Assembly: GCF_001540865.1 (NCBI RefSeq)
Contig: NC_033636.1
Coordinates: 10,751,091-10,815,090, forward strand
Source: Ananas comosus
Lineage: Eukaryota > Streptophyta > Magnoliopsida > Poales > Bromeliaceae
DNA: 64,000 nucleotides
Direction: 5' to 3'
The notes under the pieces were generated by a model. The model was not told the DNA's origin. It searched no databases and worked only from the letters and a program-made list of their open reading frames with translations. The position numbers and the translations under genes were made by a program. Below are positions 25,185 through 37,012 of the stretch, in pieces (the first letter of the stretch is position 1; each line of letters opens with the position of its first letter).

Positions 25185-25629
25185 GGCTACTATGCTTTTG
25201 GAAGCACGGAGCCTTCCGTGCTTCCAGGTTGTTTTCGATGTTGCGACTTTCGAATCGTCGATCGGCTCCGTTAAACTTGCCTAGTGATCGAAGGGGCTCA
25301 AAATCAATAATTTTAATGGCCGTAGTGAGCCGTTTGCAAGTTTAACGGTGTAGAAATATCCAAATCACGTGAAATTTTGATAGAAAATTTTTTATACTAT
25401 ATAAAACAAGATCAATATCTTTGATTTAAAATTTTAATGTCATATTATCACGTTTTGTAAGATTTTTATTTTCAGCCGTTAATTTTGAGCCCTTTTGTTC
25501 ACTAGGCAAATAATATCGAAAAATCGCATAATTTATTTTCTAGATACTTCAAATACTCTAAATCAAGTTTAACGGAGCCGATCGACGATTCGAAAGTCGC
25601 AACTTGGAAAACGACCTGGAAGAGTAGGC

Positions 25630-25681
<52 letters not shown>

Positions 25682-26516
25682 GTAAGCACCAAGTAAGAAA
25701 TTGACCATACAGTTAGTACAGAGCGCAAAGTGTTCTACTCATCGTCAGAAAGAATGCTCAGATAGTTAAACAAAATCAATAATGGTGAAAACTGAAATTT
25801 CTGTAAGATTTAACGAATCTAAAAAGATCAGATTTCATAAAGTAATCTATCCAGAAATCAACATAATGACCCACCATTCAACTATACCTACCACAAACTA
25901 TCATGCAAATTATGGCATAACATCCATGAATGCCTAAAATAGCTACACACTAGAAAACAGGTGTTAAAAGAGAGCAGTTTGAGAAAGTTGCCTGAGCAGC
26001 AATGGCCTGAGTCACAGTATACTCTGTCTCTGCCTTGAATTGCCTCCACAAAGATTTGCATTGCACAGGTGTAATCAAAGTTCGTTCTATTGGTACCTGG
26101 CGATAACAATCAAACCAAAAATCTACCTCAGAAAACTATAATAAAGAAATTGGTCACACAAGAAGAGTATAGTGTAAAAACAACACACTTAGGGCCTGCT
26201 TATTTGTCCGTAACTAATTCAGGTTGCAAATGGCTTTCATCAGTTGAACTGAAGTTTAGGTGACATTTTTCCACCGTTGTTTGTTTAATAGAAGGTCAAT
26301 GGCTTTAGAACTAGAGCTACCCAATTTTTCATTTTTTTTAAACTGAAAACTTCCACATTAGGACCGAAAAAGGCAAAAAAAAGTTAGAGCAGTTAATTTT
26401 TTAATATTTTTCTCTTTTTCTCTGGTAATTGGCTTCAGCACCGCCCAAGGCACAATAAATTAAGGTGTTTTGAGAAAATAGAGTGATGGGCAAATTTAAT
26501 TAATGGCGAACAAAAC
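24062..26516. repeat. second (clean) member of the 2.2-kb duplication
   Basis: Homologous to 18918-21091. This copy keeps the RHD3 exons open and joins smoothly to the upstream exons, so it is the credible genomic locus. It is longer mainly because of its 0.6-kb MITE block at 25078-25684. Confidence 0.85.
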
Positions 26517-29500
26517 AACGAAAGCAGGCATTTACAGCCGAAAACAAATTCATCCCCCTCCACTTCGGGTGAAAAAAAACATGTCCTTAGCCATGTGATG
26601 AAAAACTTTGAAAACCTAGTAGATAGAAAGCTCAGTATGATCAAATAAGAAAACAATGCAATTGCCAATCATCTATGCAAGTAGAGAGAGAATGTCTGGT
26701 CAAACACTGGCCAGCATACTTAGTTACTACTGAAATGCTAACATCTCATTCTTGCATCCAAATCAGCTTAAATGAGTCCCGAGGTTTAAGGAGGCAACTA
26801 AAAATGTTTCAATTGTATTGAAACAGATGTGAGGAACAGTCATTACCTCGTCCCATGAGCTTGAGGCCAGTGGATCAAATGACTGTATGCTCCTATCAGT
26901 AACACCAGAATTTGCATTTGTATTATCCCCCAAGGCACGTGAGATGGTTTTTTCAATGTTATCGCTTTCATCATCCAGACGAACTGCCGCCATTACAGAA
27001 AGCAACTTCATGGACTGCCAAACAAAAGTACCCATACACAGTATGAAAAATCGACTACAACATTATTGGAAGAATAAAAGACCAATTATAGCAACATACT
27101 GCAGAGCGAGCAGTTTTTGTGATGGATCTTATGTCTTCTTTTCCAGTCCAGACTCTCGGCATCGAATCAGCATCACGGCTGAACAATGTTGAAAACCTGT
27201 ACAAGCTCATACACTTTAGTGAAACTTTGTATATAAGAAATACCAGAACAGTAGAAACCTACAGACTTTAGCAGAAAATTAGCACATTGTGAAATCAGTA
27301 ACTGAACTGAATATTTTTTTATTTTACTACCAAACCTTTCATTGTCTTAGGTTTTAAAATTACCATCAAGTTCTGTCATGTCTTAACAAGTTGACACTCA
27401 TGGTCAAAGAAGCAGTATAGTGTTCCATCAAGTAACATATAATCCATGGAAATAGTTAGAAAAACCACAATGTTCTGGCATAGAGGTGCTTACATCAAAC
27501 TGAAATATTAGGCTGTATAATTGGAATTTTTAGAGTTTAGTTATTCTTCTCAAAATACAATATAAAAGTCTGTATGTTTCTGCACATCAGAATTTGAAAA
27601 TTGTCTAAAGCATGCCACACCTGTCCTTCATGCGAATCAAGACCCTTCCAGCTTCTTCTTTTGCCTTCGACTCAACAACACTTTTAGCATAATTTTCTAG
27701 CTTCAATAGCATTTTATCAACAGTTTCTTGATCAAGTTCATAAGCTGAAAGAGCAGACGAAAGTCCAGAAACAGCTGCTCTAGTTTCTTTTTGAAGAAGT
27801 TTTCTTATTGCAGGCCAGGTATCATCCCCGGCTGCATCTAGAAGTGCTTCCACAGGTTCTGCAAGAGCTTTGTTCAGTCGTCCCTGAAACCACATTCTAA
27901 GCTTGTTACCAAACAATAGCATGTAGAGAATATTAAAGTGGCATAACTACTACAAATCTAAGTAAATCGGGTCCTTCGTACTCCAGACCTTCCCAGGCTA
28001 TTTAAGATTCGCATACAAAAATGTTTATTGTAAAAAATATAAAACAGGTTAGTGGATCAAAAAGAATAAGAGCAGACCTCATATTGGGCGCTAAGTTCGG
28101 AAAGCTTTTCAGCACGAACTGATGATATATGTGCATCAATATCACGCCGAAGTTTATCCCGAACTTTTGAAGGATCCCATTTCGCTTGTTGAATAGAAGC
28201 ATCTGCTAACCCAAACAGGATATGCTTAGAAGCTTTCCAAAACATAAAAGAGAATCAACAAAGTGAAGGAAAAAAGAAACTTGGAAAGCATATTTCACTT
28301 AATGTGTTTTGATGCATATACCATGTCAATCTATGAACGCTATATGGAGTAGTAAAATTGAAGTGTTTAACCCCATATGTATAGGATGTAGCCTCCACAT
28401 CACTAAATAATAAGACAGCATGATAGTAGTGAAATACCCACCCACCTACAACACTACGGTGTACATTTCGATCACAGATACATAACAACTACATTATAGA
28501 ATAAGAATCTGATTCATCTTCCCTTCGAAAAATATAAGTGCATTAAATAATTTCTAATTGTATACCTTCACAGCCTTTCTCAAACTTTGACATGAAAGCT
28601 TGAGTACAATCATGAGCAGCACTAGCAAACCCTTCTCCTCTTTCCAGAGCCTTGTCAAAAGCTTCCTTAAAGGCATCTAAGGTTTTGGCACGCAAATGTC
28701 CCAGCATGGATTGATAAGCAGGATTGACCAACTAGGATTAGAGCAGATTCAGTCAATAAGACGCATATAGAAAACAACATTACTAGCCTGTACAAACCTA
28801 AAAGCAACAAAGCTTATAAAAAAACTTGCTGAGAAATGAAAGATTTTGCATACGAATACAACAGACTTGTTAAAAAGTTACACAAATGAGCCTAGTAATC
28901 TGTTTATTAACTACATATCGAATAATATTAATATATTCTTACAAAATGAATTCCCAAGAATAAATGACATTCGCAAAGCTAAAAACACTCTTTATCTTTT
29001 CAAGCAGCATCACTACTCCATCAAAAGATCATCTTTTCAAGCAGCATCACTAAAGCATGAGTCTCAGAACCATCTTATTATCTTGGCTTTATTTCATAAA
29101 AAACAACCTGTCACTTTATTAAATCTCAATGAACTTCCATAGCATAAATTTTTATGCCAACCTGGACAACAATAATGCTGCTAACCCACATGAGAGAAAA
29201 TTTCTAGTAATACCTGCCAACCTGCATGAATCAAAATTTCTAGTAATACCTGCAGAAGTTTGGACTCAAGTTGTTGTCTCTTTGAAGTTCTAACACCTTC
29301 ATCGAAATAAAAAGCTTCCATGTCATAGCTGCAAATGCACAGTACATATTAGAATATACAAAAGAGTCCAAGAAATTTAAAACAGGAATCTATTTGTGAT
29401 ATTAGAGCCCGGACGACATTTTTCTCCACCATGTGCTCAACAAGAATCTAAAATGATGCTGACAAAAATTCAAAAACCTGAACAGCATAAGTATGATCTC

Positions 29501-32500
29501 ATACAAGGTAAGAACCGACCAGAGTTTTAAAATAATCATATCCAACACTGAAGCACAGGCCAGCAAGCCAAGATGCTAGAGAAACTTGACNTTGTGATAT
29601 TAGAGCCCGGACGACATTTTTCTCCACCATGTGCTCAACAAGAATCTAAAATGATGCTGACAAAAATTCAAAAACCTGAACAGCATAAGTATGATCTCAT
29701 ACAAGGTAAGAACCGACCAGAGTTTTAAAATAATCATATCCAACACTGAAGCACAGGCCAGCAAGCCAAGATGCTAGAGAAACTTGACAAAACTTAAAAT
29801 AAACAGCAGTACTGACATGACATGGGTTAACATTGACTGAACAAACCACAGCTACAGCGATGTTAATAACTTATAGCCTTATAGGTATATGATATAGAAC
29901 AAAATAATTCAATATAGTAGATTGTGAAAAGATATCAAGTCACCTAGAAGCATTAAAAATACAAAGCCTGAGCAGGCAACATTATGCATCTATTTTTGGG
30001 CCAGTTCTAACAGTGACTAATGCAAAAAAAAATAATAATAATAATAATAATCCTCTGGTGTAAACAAAAAAACCCTGAACCCCATGTTCTGTAAAACAGA
30101 AAGAACTCATATAAACCAAAAGTTCGAACAATGAAACCCATAAACTAAGACTATACACTGGAAGTCAAGAGACAAAAACCATTAAAAGAAATAGATAAAA
30201 CATGCAAACCATAGAAATACATTTTGAAAACTCACCCAGATAAGCATTTATCCAAAATTGAGCTAAGCTTCTTTCCAAATCCTGGGACAACATCATGTTG
30301 TACAGCTTCTTCAAGTTCTTGCCACTCCTGCAACGCAAGGAGAAAAAAAAATCAAATGGTTACAGACCCTAAAATATCAATATAGAAATATGGAGGATAG
30401 CAGTAATCACCTCGTCAGAAGTTACATGGGCAAGTTTCTCATTCGCGATTTCTTCACAGCGCACAGTGGCTACCATAACCTATAATAATTAAACCGTGAA
30501 TCTTGATGTCAACAATTCCAATATAATTTAAGTCGAGTCTGGGCTAATATTTACTAATTTCACCTTATGTGCAGGCAGGTCAAGGTCCTTATTTTCTTTG
30601 ATAACTTTCCACATTTGTTGTGCACTAAATGAAAATCCTGAAGCAGGAACAACTCCTCGCCGATCTCCAGCAAGACCCCCGGGGTTAATAGAATGATTAA
30701 ATCTTTGCCTTAAACTTGCAACCTTCAACACGTATGCAATCAATCATAACTGAACAGATACTACACAATAAAAGCTCTTCATATTTTTTATTTAAAAAAA
30801 AAAAAAAAGCACAACACTGAAATTAAAAAAAAAAAAAAAAAGGCAATTTGTAGACAGACATCAAATGCACTTTCAAATTATCAGTATGGGTCGTGATAGG
30901 TCAACAAGGTATCACTCCTACTATGCCCTCCTTAACAGTACTCCTCTTTCTCTTCAAAATTTGAGGACCCACAACATCAACCTGCGTAAAATATTAGAAA
31001 AAATTGTCAGTGAATTATATGGAAGCTTCGACGGCATATGCATGTTAAAACAAAAGTAAATCACCAATTATATATGGATTTACATTAAAAAATCACTAAG
31101 CGGAGTTCTTTGTGCAGGCCTGTGCGCTTAGACACATCTATCCTCAACCAAAATCTGGCATAAAGTGTAAGTAAGTCAGATTTAACCAGTAGAAGAGACG
31201 CACACATGCAGGCAAAATACATTAAAAAGGCAGGTACCTACTTCATGGATATCTTCCCTAAGAACAACGCTCCAAAGTTTTCCAAAGGTGTTGTTAAGAG
31301 AAAGCATAAAAAATAACAGAGATCGACAATTATAGATCCTCATAATTTGTGATGATAAATGGAAAAGAAGAAATGCTTACAGCTCTTAAAGATTATTACG
31401 AGGACTCAGAAGGTGTTACCTTGGTTCTTATCACAATGACGAATAATAATGTGTTTGCCGAGACTAAACAGGGAATCATGACCTGAATTCATAAAAAACA
31501 GCTACACTAAAGTGAGGTGCATAAAGTCACTACCACAACATATACAGTAGGTCCTCTTCTTCATTCTAACCTGAAATACTGTCTTTAGAAGAGGCTTATT
31601 TGCAGCCTGTTCTCTGCCAATATCATGACACCACCTATATAGAGAAGTCGTAGTGCGATGAGAAAAGTATTGTAATTGCACATATCAGGCATCTACACGA
31701 AACAAGATTAGAGAAAAAACAAATCCTGCCCAACAGCCTAAACACTTACATGTTTATCAGCACAATGTCTGAAACTGCTAAAGCAAAGAGGGCACTTTGT
31801 TTCTCAAAGGCAGTATCATCCTGAAGATAACATAGTATTGCATCATGTTTAAGATAAACAATGATAAACGAAGAAATTTCTAGTAGGTCAATAGCGAAAG
31901 GTCATTCTAGATTTAGAGCAACGTGATGATGGCACAAATTTCCCGCAAGTAATTGTAAACAACCAAGCAGTTACCTTTCAATCGTGTAATTAGTACTTTA
32001 TGGGAGGTTACCACTAATGCAGAACTATGCAGCAGAATACATCCTGAAATAATCTTGACTTCAAATGCTTTGTTTGAGATTTCTCTCATCAAATAATACT
32101 TATTGGGCAACAGATAGGGAGACAATACCACTAAGAAATGGATGATGCTCGATAAAGAAAACAAAGAATAATTCTCATTGTAATAGATAGTCATACTGAA
32201 TATAAGATTATATAAGTACCTCCCCGCGTTCTCTTCCATCACTCCCCTCCAAATCCATCACAAGTGTAGATGGTTCAATATCAGCACACTTTGCCAACCA
32301 AATACCTTTAGTAGTTTGCGACCTGGAAAATATTTGCTCAATCAGTATATAAACAAAAACAAAGGAATAGAGTTTTATCCTTATATTTGGCAGAAAAAAA
32401 AAACACAGGAAAAGAGTTTTTCTTTATATTTGGCAGAACTGAAAAACTTGCCTTCCCTTAAAAGCATCCATCTCTCTAAAGTTGGTACGGAAAAGATGAT

Positions 32501-33026
32501 TTAAAAGAGTGCTCTTCCCTGAAAAAGAAGAAAATGTTACTAAAAAGAGCAACTGACAAAGAAAATCTTACAGGATAATCAATAGTAATCATGCCCAAAC
32601 TTAAGCCTATTTTCCCTTTACGAAACACCTAAGCAGCCTAACAGTTTGTTTCCAGCAATTTCCAACATATTAAACCTTCTTCTAAATTCCATAACCTAAA
32701 ACACTTTGAGTCACTACTGCATTTCAAAACAGCAGGACACATCACTTTGAGAAAAAAACAGAAATGGAAACCGGAAACAAGAACTGGTGACATTTGAGCA
32801 GATCACTGTAATAGATAATATAGATATAAAAGAGTGCACTAAAACAGAGTATATGTCATTCGAGAAATGCTAACATACCACTACTCTGTGGCCCCATTAT
32901 AGATACAACAGCATAAGAAAGCCCACATTCAGCCAAATTCATGGCCTTCACAAAGTTCTCCAGACCAGAGACATTGAAAACACCGTCACCATCAATAAGC
33001 TGGATAGAATGGCAATCCGCACCCAT
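24290..33026 (-). CDS. RHD3: RHD3/SEY1-type dynamin-like GTPase of the ER (about 22 exons)
   Basis: Clean minus-strand exons: 33026-32879, 32518-32452, 32322-32220, 31820-31750, 31634-31571, then 31482-31420 and three noisy ones near 31293-31237, 31165-31095 and 30985-30918. These are followed by 30722-30564, 30479-30411, 30327-30236, 29328-29250, 28731-28566, 28202-28078, 27883-27621, 27196-27100, 27014-26847, 26096-25992, 24907-24813, 24722-24626 and 24520-24290. The start gives [15 protein letters not shown]. The P-loop GPQSSGKST spans exons 1-2; [12 protein letters not shown] (switch/G3) is in exon 3. Two membrane segments lie in the exons at 24907-24626, followed by a Ser-rich tail. RHD3 (atlastin/SEY1 class) fuses ER tubules and shapes the ER network. 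A 3' splice site just before the ATG suggests a 5' UTR intron. Two introns have GC donors. The noisy exons carry frameshifts that are probably assembly errors. Confidence 0.93.
25078..25684. mobile_element. microsatellite-ended MITE block in RHD3 intron
   Basis: A MITE fragment (GGTAGCACCAATGACTTGGTG) leads into (TA)n(GA)n at 25122-25180. A 450-bp fold-back core follows, closed by (CT)n(TA)n at 25634-25681. The core arms are inverted: GTGAGGCTACTATGCTTTTG with AACGGAGCCGATCGACGATT at right answering AATCGTCGATCGGCTCCGTT at left. Thus the microsatellites are symmetric and belong to the inverted ends. Confidence 0.75.
26190..26540. mobile_element. MITE in RHD3 intron 18
   Basis: Starts GGGCCTGCTTATTTGTCCG and ends near CAACGAAAGCAGGCA, an inverted hAT-like terminus. 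The other copy at about 20760-21091 is cut by the gap before its right end. Confidence 0.45.
29394..29788. repeat. 197-bp perfect direct duplication around a single N
   Basis: 29394-29590 and 29592-29788 are identical by eye and separated only by N at 29591, inside the RHD3 intron between the exons at 30236 and 29328. This looks like an unmerged contig overlap, not biology. Confidence 0.95.
30900..31490 (-). other. indel-rich patch over RHD3 exons 6-9
   Basis: The exon equivalents for VMMRLFSP..., TPLE..LRED, KIWD...TPLS(D/E)FFN and V(E/D)VVALSS... can be recognised, but each has several 1-base gains or losses and changes. Exons on both sides translate cleanly. An unpolished gap-fill is the simplest reading; a true lesion is not excluded. 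Confidence 0.7.
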
Positions 33027-33135
33027 TTCTAAACGAATCAAATAGAACAGTCAGTAACAACTTAGTTAAACCTCTCACCATTGAAATCTATAAAAATTCA
33101 AAATCAAACATAATTTAAACATAATTTCACTATTC

Positions 33136-33136
33136 N
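33136..33136. other. single-N join upstream of RHD3
   Basis: Marks an assembly join 110 bp upstream of the RHD3 ATG. The true RHD3 promoter and leader may not be what follows at 33137. Confidence 0.85.
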
Positions 33137-36100
33137 ACATATATCCAATATCATTAAAGGGTGAACCCTTAACCCCTTTGCTGCGTTCTCCGGGATTTCG
33201 GGTCTCTCCCTTCACCCCTTTCCTGCCTTCTCCGTGATTTCGGACCTCCCGCACCCTACTCTCTCTTACCCTCTCTTCTTTTCTCTCTCTCTGAGATGTG
33301 GGGCCCTATTCTTCTCCGCACCCTACTCTCCCTTACCCTCTCTCCTTCTCAACGAAGCCTAACCCTCTCTCCCTTTCTTTTCTCGCGGCCTCTGGAGATA
33401 TCCCGGGATTGCTCTGCCCCTCTCAACAAACCCTAGGTTCGCGTAGGGTTGGTACTCCGGCGCCGCCTCTACAGATTTCCTGGGATCCCTCTCCCTCTCT
33501 CAGCAAACCCTAGGTTCGCCTAAGGTTGGTACTCCGGCGCATTTAATGCCGCCGGGGGAAAGTCCATTCCCGGCTCCCCGGAACTCCCTTCCTCTCCCCC
33601 GTATCTCGCCGCCGTACACCTGTATCTACCAAAGATCTGGCCATTTAATGCCGCCGCTTCGCCGGCAAGGGCTTCCTCCCCTGTCGTACGCCCTGCCTTG
33701 CCGGAGATCGGGGCATTTAATGACCCGTTTCTCCGGAGATGGTACGCCTGTATCTACCACAAATCTCTGCAATTAATGTTGCCGTGACAGTGCGCCGCTC
33801 GGTGCCGCCGTGTTCTCTTGCTGTCCCCGCTCTTCCTTGGCTTTGTTCTGGTATTGGTATGTATATATATACACCATTGAGAGGTAAGGTGCCATGTCCA
33901 ATTGCTTTCGAACTTCTAACTCTTACCTGCCATCTGTATTACTTTTCTTTTTGTCGCTGTCTGTGGAAAGTAGGTCGGGCTCTCTGCAAGATCCTCTGCT
34001 TGCTTCTTATATTATGATGCTGCGTGCCTGTGTATATGTTTGAAATCCTTGGTGCTCGGATGCTTCGATGTCTGGTGGCGGTTTTCCATAGGGTTCCTGT
34101 TGCCCCCGCAATTCCAGATCTGATGCTTCTTTGCTTTGAGATTCTTTTCACCTGGGTCTTGCTTGGATTTCGAGCTTTGAAAAAAAAAAAACTTCAGTTT
34201 CTTTGATTTTTTTTTCCGTCGTTGCCTTCGCGGATCTGATGATTTCTTGCCTTGCGATTCTTTTCAGTTGGGCTTTGCGTGGATTTCGAATTCTGAAAAA
34301 AAAGGAAGTGCTTTAGCTTCTTCAGTTTTTTTTTTTTTTTTTTTCGCTGGTGGAGGTTTTCTACTTTGCTCTTTCTGTATTCTATTTTTCGGCGGCAATG
34401 GCACGGCATCGAATGGCCTCATGGCTCGGATGTTGCTAATTTTACTAGCTTTGGTCGCAATGGCCCGGCAGTGAATGGCCTCATGGCAATCGGTGCAGCC
34501 TGCGGCAAAAAAACTTGGATAGATTTAATGAATATATTTAATGATGTTGGATAGATTTAATGAATATATTTAATTAGTGTATACATATGTGTATGTATAT
34601 AAATGTGTAGATTTCTCTGCCATGTTTTGGAGAGGCACATTCTTTCTTTCACTCCCTAGCCAATCTGCTATATGTTTTCCAAAAAAACTTATATTTTTTT
34701 ACCATCATGTCTATTGTTGTTACTAATCCCTATAAGTTTTGATTTGCTTACTTCTACTGGGTGCTATCGCCTTAGCAGTTGTTGCTTTCAAATTTTGGCA
34801 TTTCATCTCTAAGCTGCCCGTTTGCTACAATTCTATTATTTTCTCTTCTCTAAGTTACCTGTTGGCTATTTGTGCTTTATGTATTGAATGCTTCTTTGTA
34901 GGACCAGCTTTCCATATCATGTATTACTTAAAACATTTTGCTAGAACTAACTTTATACACCATGTATTACTTAAGAGATTTAATGTATGGTCTCTTTTCT
35001 GCATCTATTGCTTATTCTAAGTATTGTTTTCGAGAAGTTGATGAGGTCAGGAGATACTTAGATTGTCGATATAATTACTTCTTTATCTGTTTTACTAATA
35101 AAGTTTAATTTACATATTTGTTTCTATCATTGACAAAGAATTCCTGCTCGGTCTAATTTTTTATTTTTATTTTTTAAAGCAGGTGTGCCTTTTATCTTCG
35201 ATTTTGCTTTTTTCCTCTCTTTTTACGTTTAAATGTTTCCCTGTTGCTTTCGGTGCTGCTTTAAGCGAGGCAATGATGATATGCTCCGTTGGATTTGCCC
35301 CCGTATGTTGCCTTTCCTACTGAATTTGGCCACAATGGCATGGCATCAAATGAACTCATGGTATTTGGTGCAGCCAGCCTCTATTATTGCGGATTTCCTA
35401 GACACACAGTATTCAGCTTGCCTCTTTACCTAACAGAAAGAATAAAACTGATCCAGATTTATCTTACCCTTTTGCTTGGCATGGCATCGAATAATCTTAT
35501 GGTATTTGTTGCAGCCTGCGGCTGTTATTTCAAATTTTCTATGCACACGGTGTTTATCTTGCCCCTTTACTTTAGGAGAAGAGTGAAAATAATCCGTATT
35601 TATCTTACCCCTTTACTTTAGGGGAAGAATAAAGCTGTGCCTCGCATTGATTTTTTACTCTTTGTTTGTTCCAAATATTATCTTTTGGAATTATTGTGCC
35701 CTTTTAACTGAGCATTGCATGAATTTGTTGTATTCTTATTCCGTTGTTTTTCTTCCTTCGCTCTGTATATACTTTCTTGGGTTTTTTCCGATTTTCGCTT
35801 TGGTTTTCTTGCTTTGATAACTGAAACAACAATCCAAATGAAATACACATATATTTTTTCCTCTTCTTTCATTTCAGGAATATTTCTGTCTATTTTTTAT
35901 ACCCTTGGTTATTTACTTTCTCATCTTTTTTCCCGCAGATTTAATTTTGCCATACTCGCATCGAAACTCTGCTATTCACCTCCAGATTCAGCAGGGCAGG
36001 CAAATTGAGTAGGGAACTCATGTGAATCGTTTTAATTATGATATTAATTCTACTTTTTTCTGCAGATTTTTTCCCGGCGTCGTCAGACTTGCTGTTCTAC

Positions 36101-36285
36101 TGATCAACTATAGGCACGTAGCAAGCTACTTGCTTTTATTCTCCTGTGTTTTTATTCTTGCTTGGACAATGCAACTTTTAACTCAGTGTTCTTTACTCGC
36201 AGATTAACTGTGTTGGGCTTCTGCTGCTTGGAATAAAATTATATTCTACCGTTTCCCTCCAGTTGCTTAATACTTTGCTGTAAAT

Positions 36286-36327
<42 letters not shown>

Positions 36328-36374
36328 TGTCAATTTTGAGATCTTTTGATCACTAGTCAAATGATGTGGAAAAA
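33137..36374 (+). other. leader-like GC block and T-rich tract, no ORF recognised
   Basis: 33160-33890 is CT/GC-rich with repeated words: CAAACCCTAGGTTCGC...GGTACTCCGGCGC appears twice, near 33424 and 33504, and CATTTAATGCCG or a close variant several times. It then becomes T-rich as in a plant leader intron. Inside are diverged direct repeats: about 90 bp at 34117-34205 and 34233-34325 (GATCTGATG...GGATTTCGA), and about 145 bp at 35329-35475 and 35480-35620 (ATGGCATGGCATC...). Short related pieces lie at 34395-34500. It resembles the 5' leader and intron of a plus-strand gene cut off at the N at 36375, or an unknown repeat. No protein is recognised. Confidence 0.45.
36288..36374. mobile_element. 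truncated TA-ended MITE
   Basis: (TA)n at 36288-36322 then CTGTCAATTTTGAGATCTTTTGATCACTAG, matching 25470-25510 inside the 25-kb MITE. Cut by N at 36375. Confidence 0.6.
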
Positions 36375-36692
36375 NTTTTTCTTTGTCGGAGGTAAAAGTT
36401 TAACATGTAATGATTAAAATTAAATTATATTATTATAGTGTAAATTTATTTATTTATGTCCTACAAAACTACTATCTCAATATAGCTTAACAACTATTTG
36501 AATTAATTTAAAATATTATAATAAGCAAATTGCTTCGTGCAAGATCAAACTCGTTATAATAAAATACTTAAAAGTGATAAATAGATAGATACATAATCAT
36601 CCAGATAAATAATAATTTAGGATAATTAGATGCCAAGCAGTTATTGTGGATTTAGTTGTTTACTTTTGATGATTTTATTTTGTTTTTTTTTT

Positions 36693-37012
36693 GGATAAAC
36701 TTCAAATATCATCCCCATAGTTTCTCACTTTTTCACTTTAGTATCATATGATTTAAAGTGTATCAAATTAGTGTCCTCTGATTTCTTTTTTTTTTTTGTC
36801 AGCTTTTCCGTTAATATTTCGTTAAATTATATACAAAAAATTTTAGATACCCCATTTAGGTTTATCGAATATTCACTTTAGTACCTTTTAGTTTTAACTT
36901 TGTTACTTATTTAACGAAAATAATTAGTAAAATCGATAATAAAAAATAAAAATAAAATTACATGACACTAAATGAGAAAATGTGAAACTGTGGGGTGATA
37001 TTTGAAGTTTTT
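36693..37012. mobile_element. Mutator-like MITE, short TIR family A
   Basis: AAACTTCAAATATCATCCCC at left mirrors TGGGGTGATATTTGAAGTTT at right. The centre (TTCCGTTAATATTTCGTTAA) matches the element at 54414-54770. No coding. Confidence 0.75.

Noticed and set aside
28846..29142. 98-codon plus-strand frame in an RHD3 intron
   Set aside because: AT-rich intron sequence on the opposite strand with no recognisable domain.
33298..33776. Pro/Ser-rich frames in the CT/GC-rich block
   Set aside because: Low-complexity composition, several frames open at once, no start context or family match.
35275..35326. ATGATGA followed ~40 bases later by CTGA, like a C/D snoRNA
   Set aside because: The spacing is short, there is no directly adjoining terminal stem and no clear C'/D' boxes.
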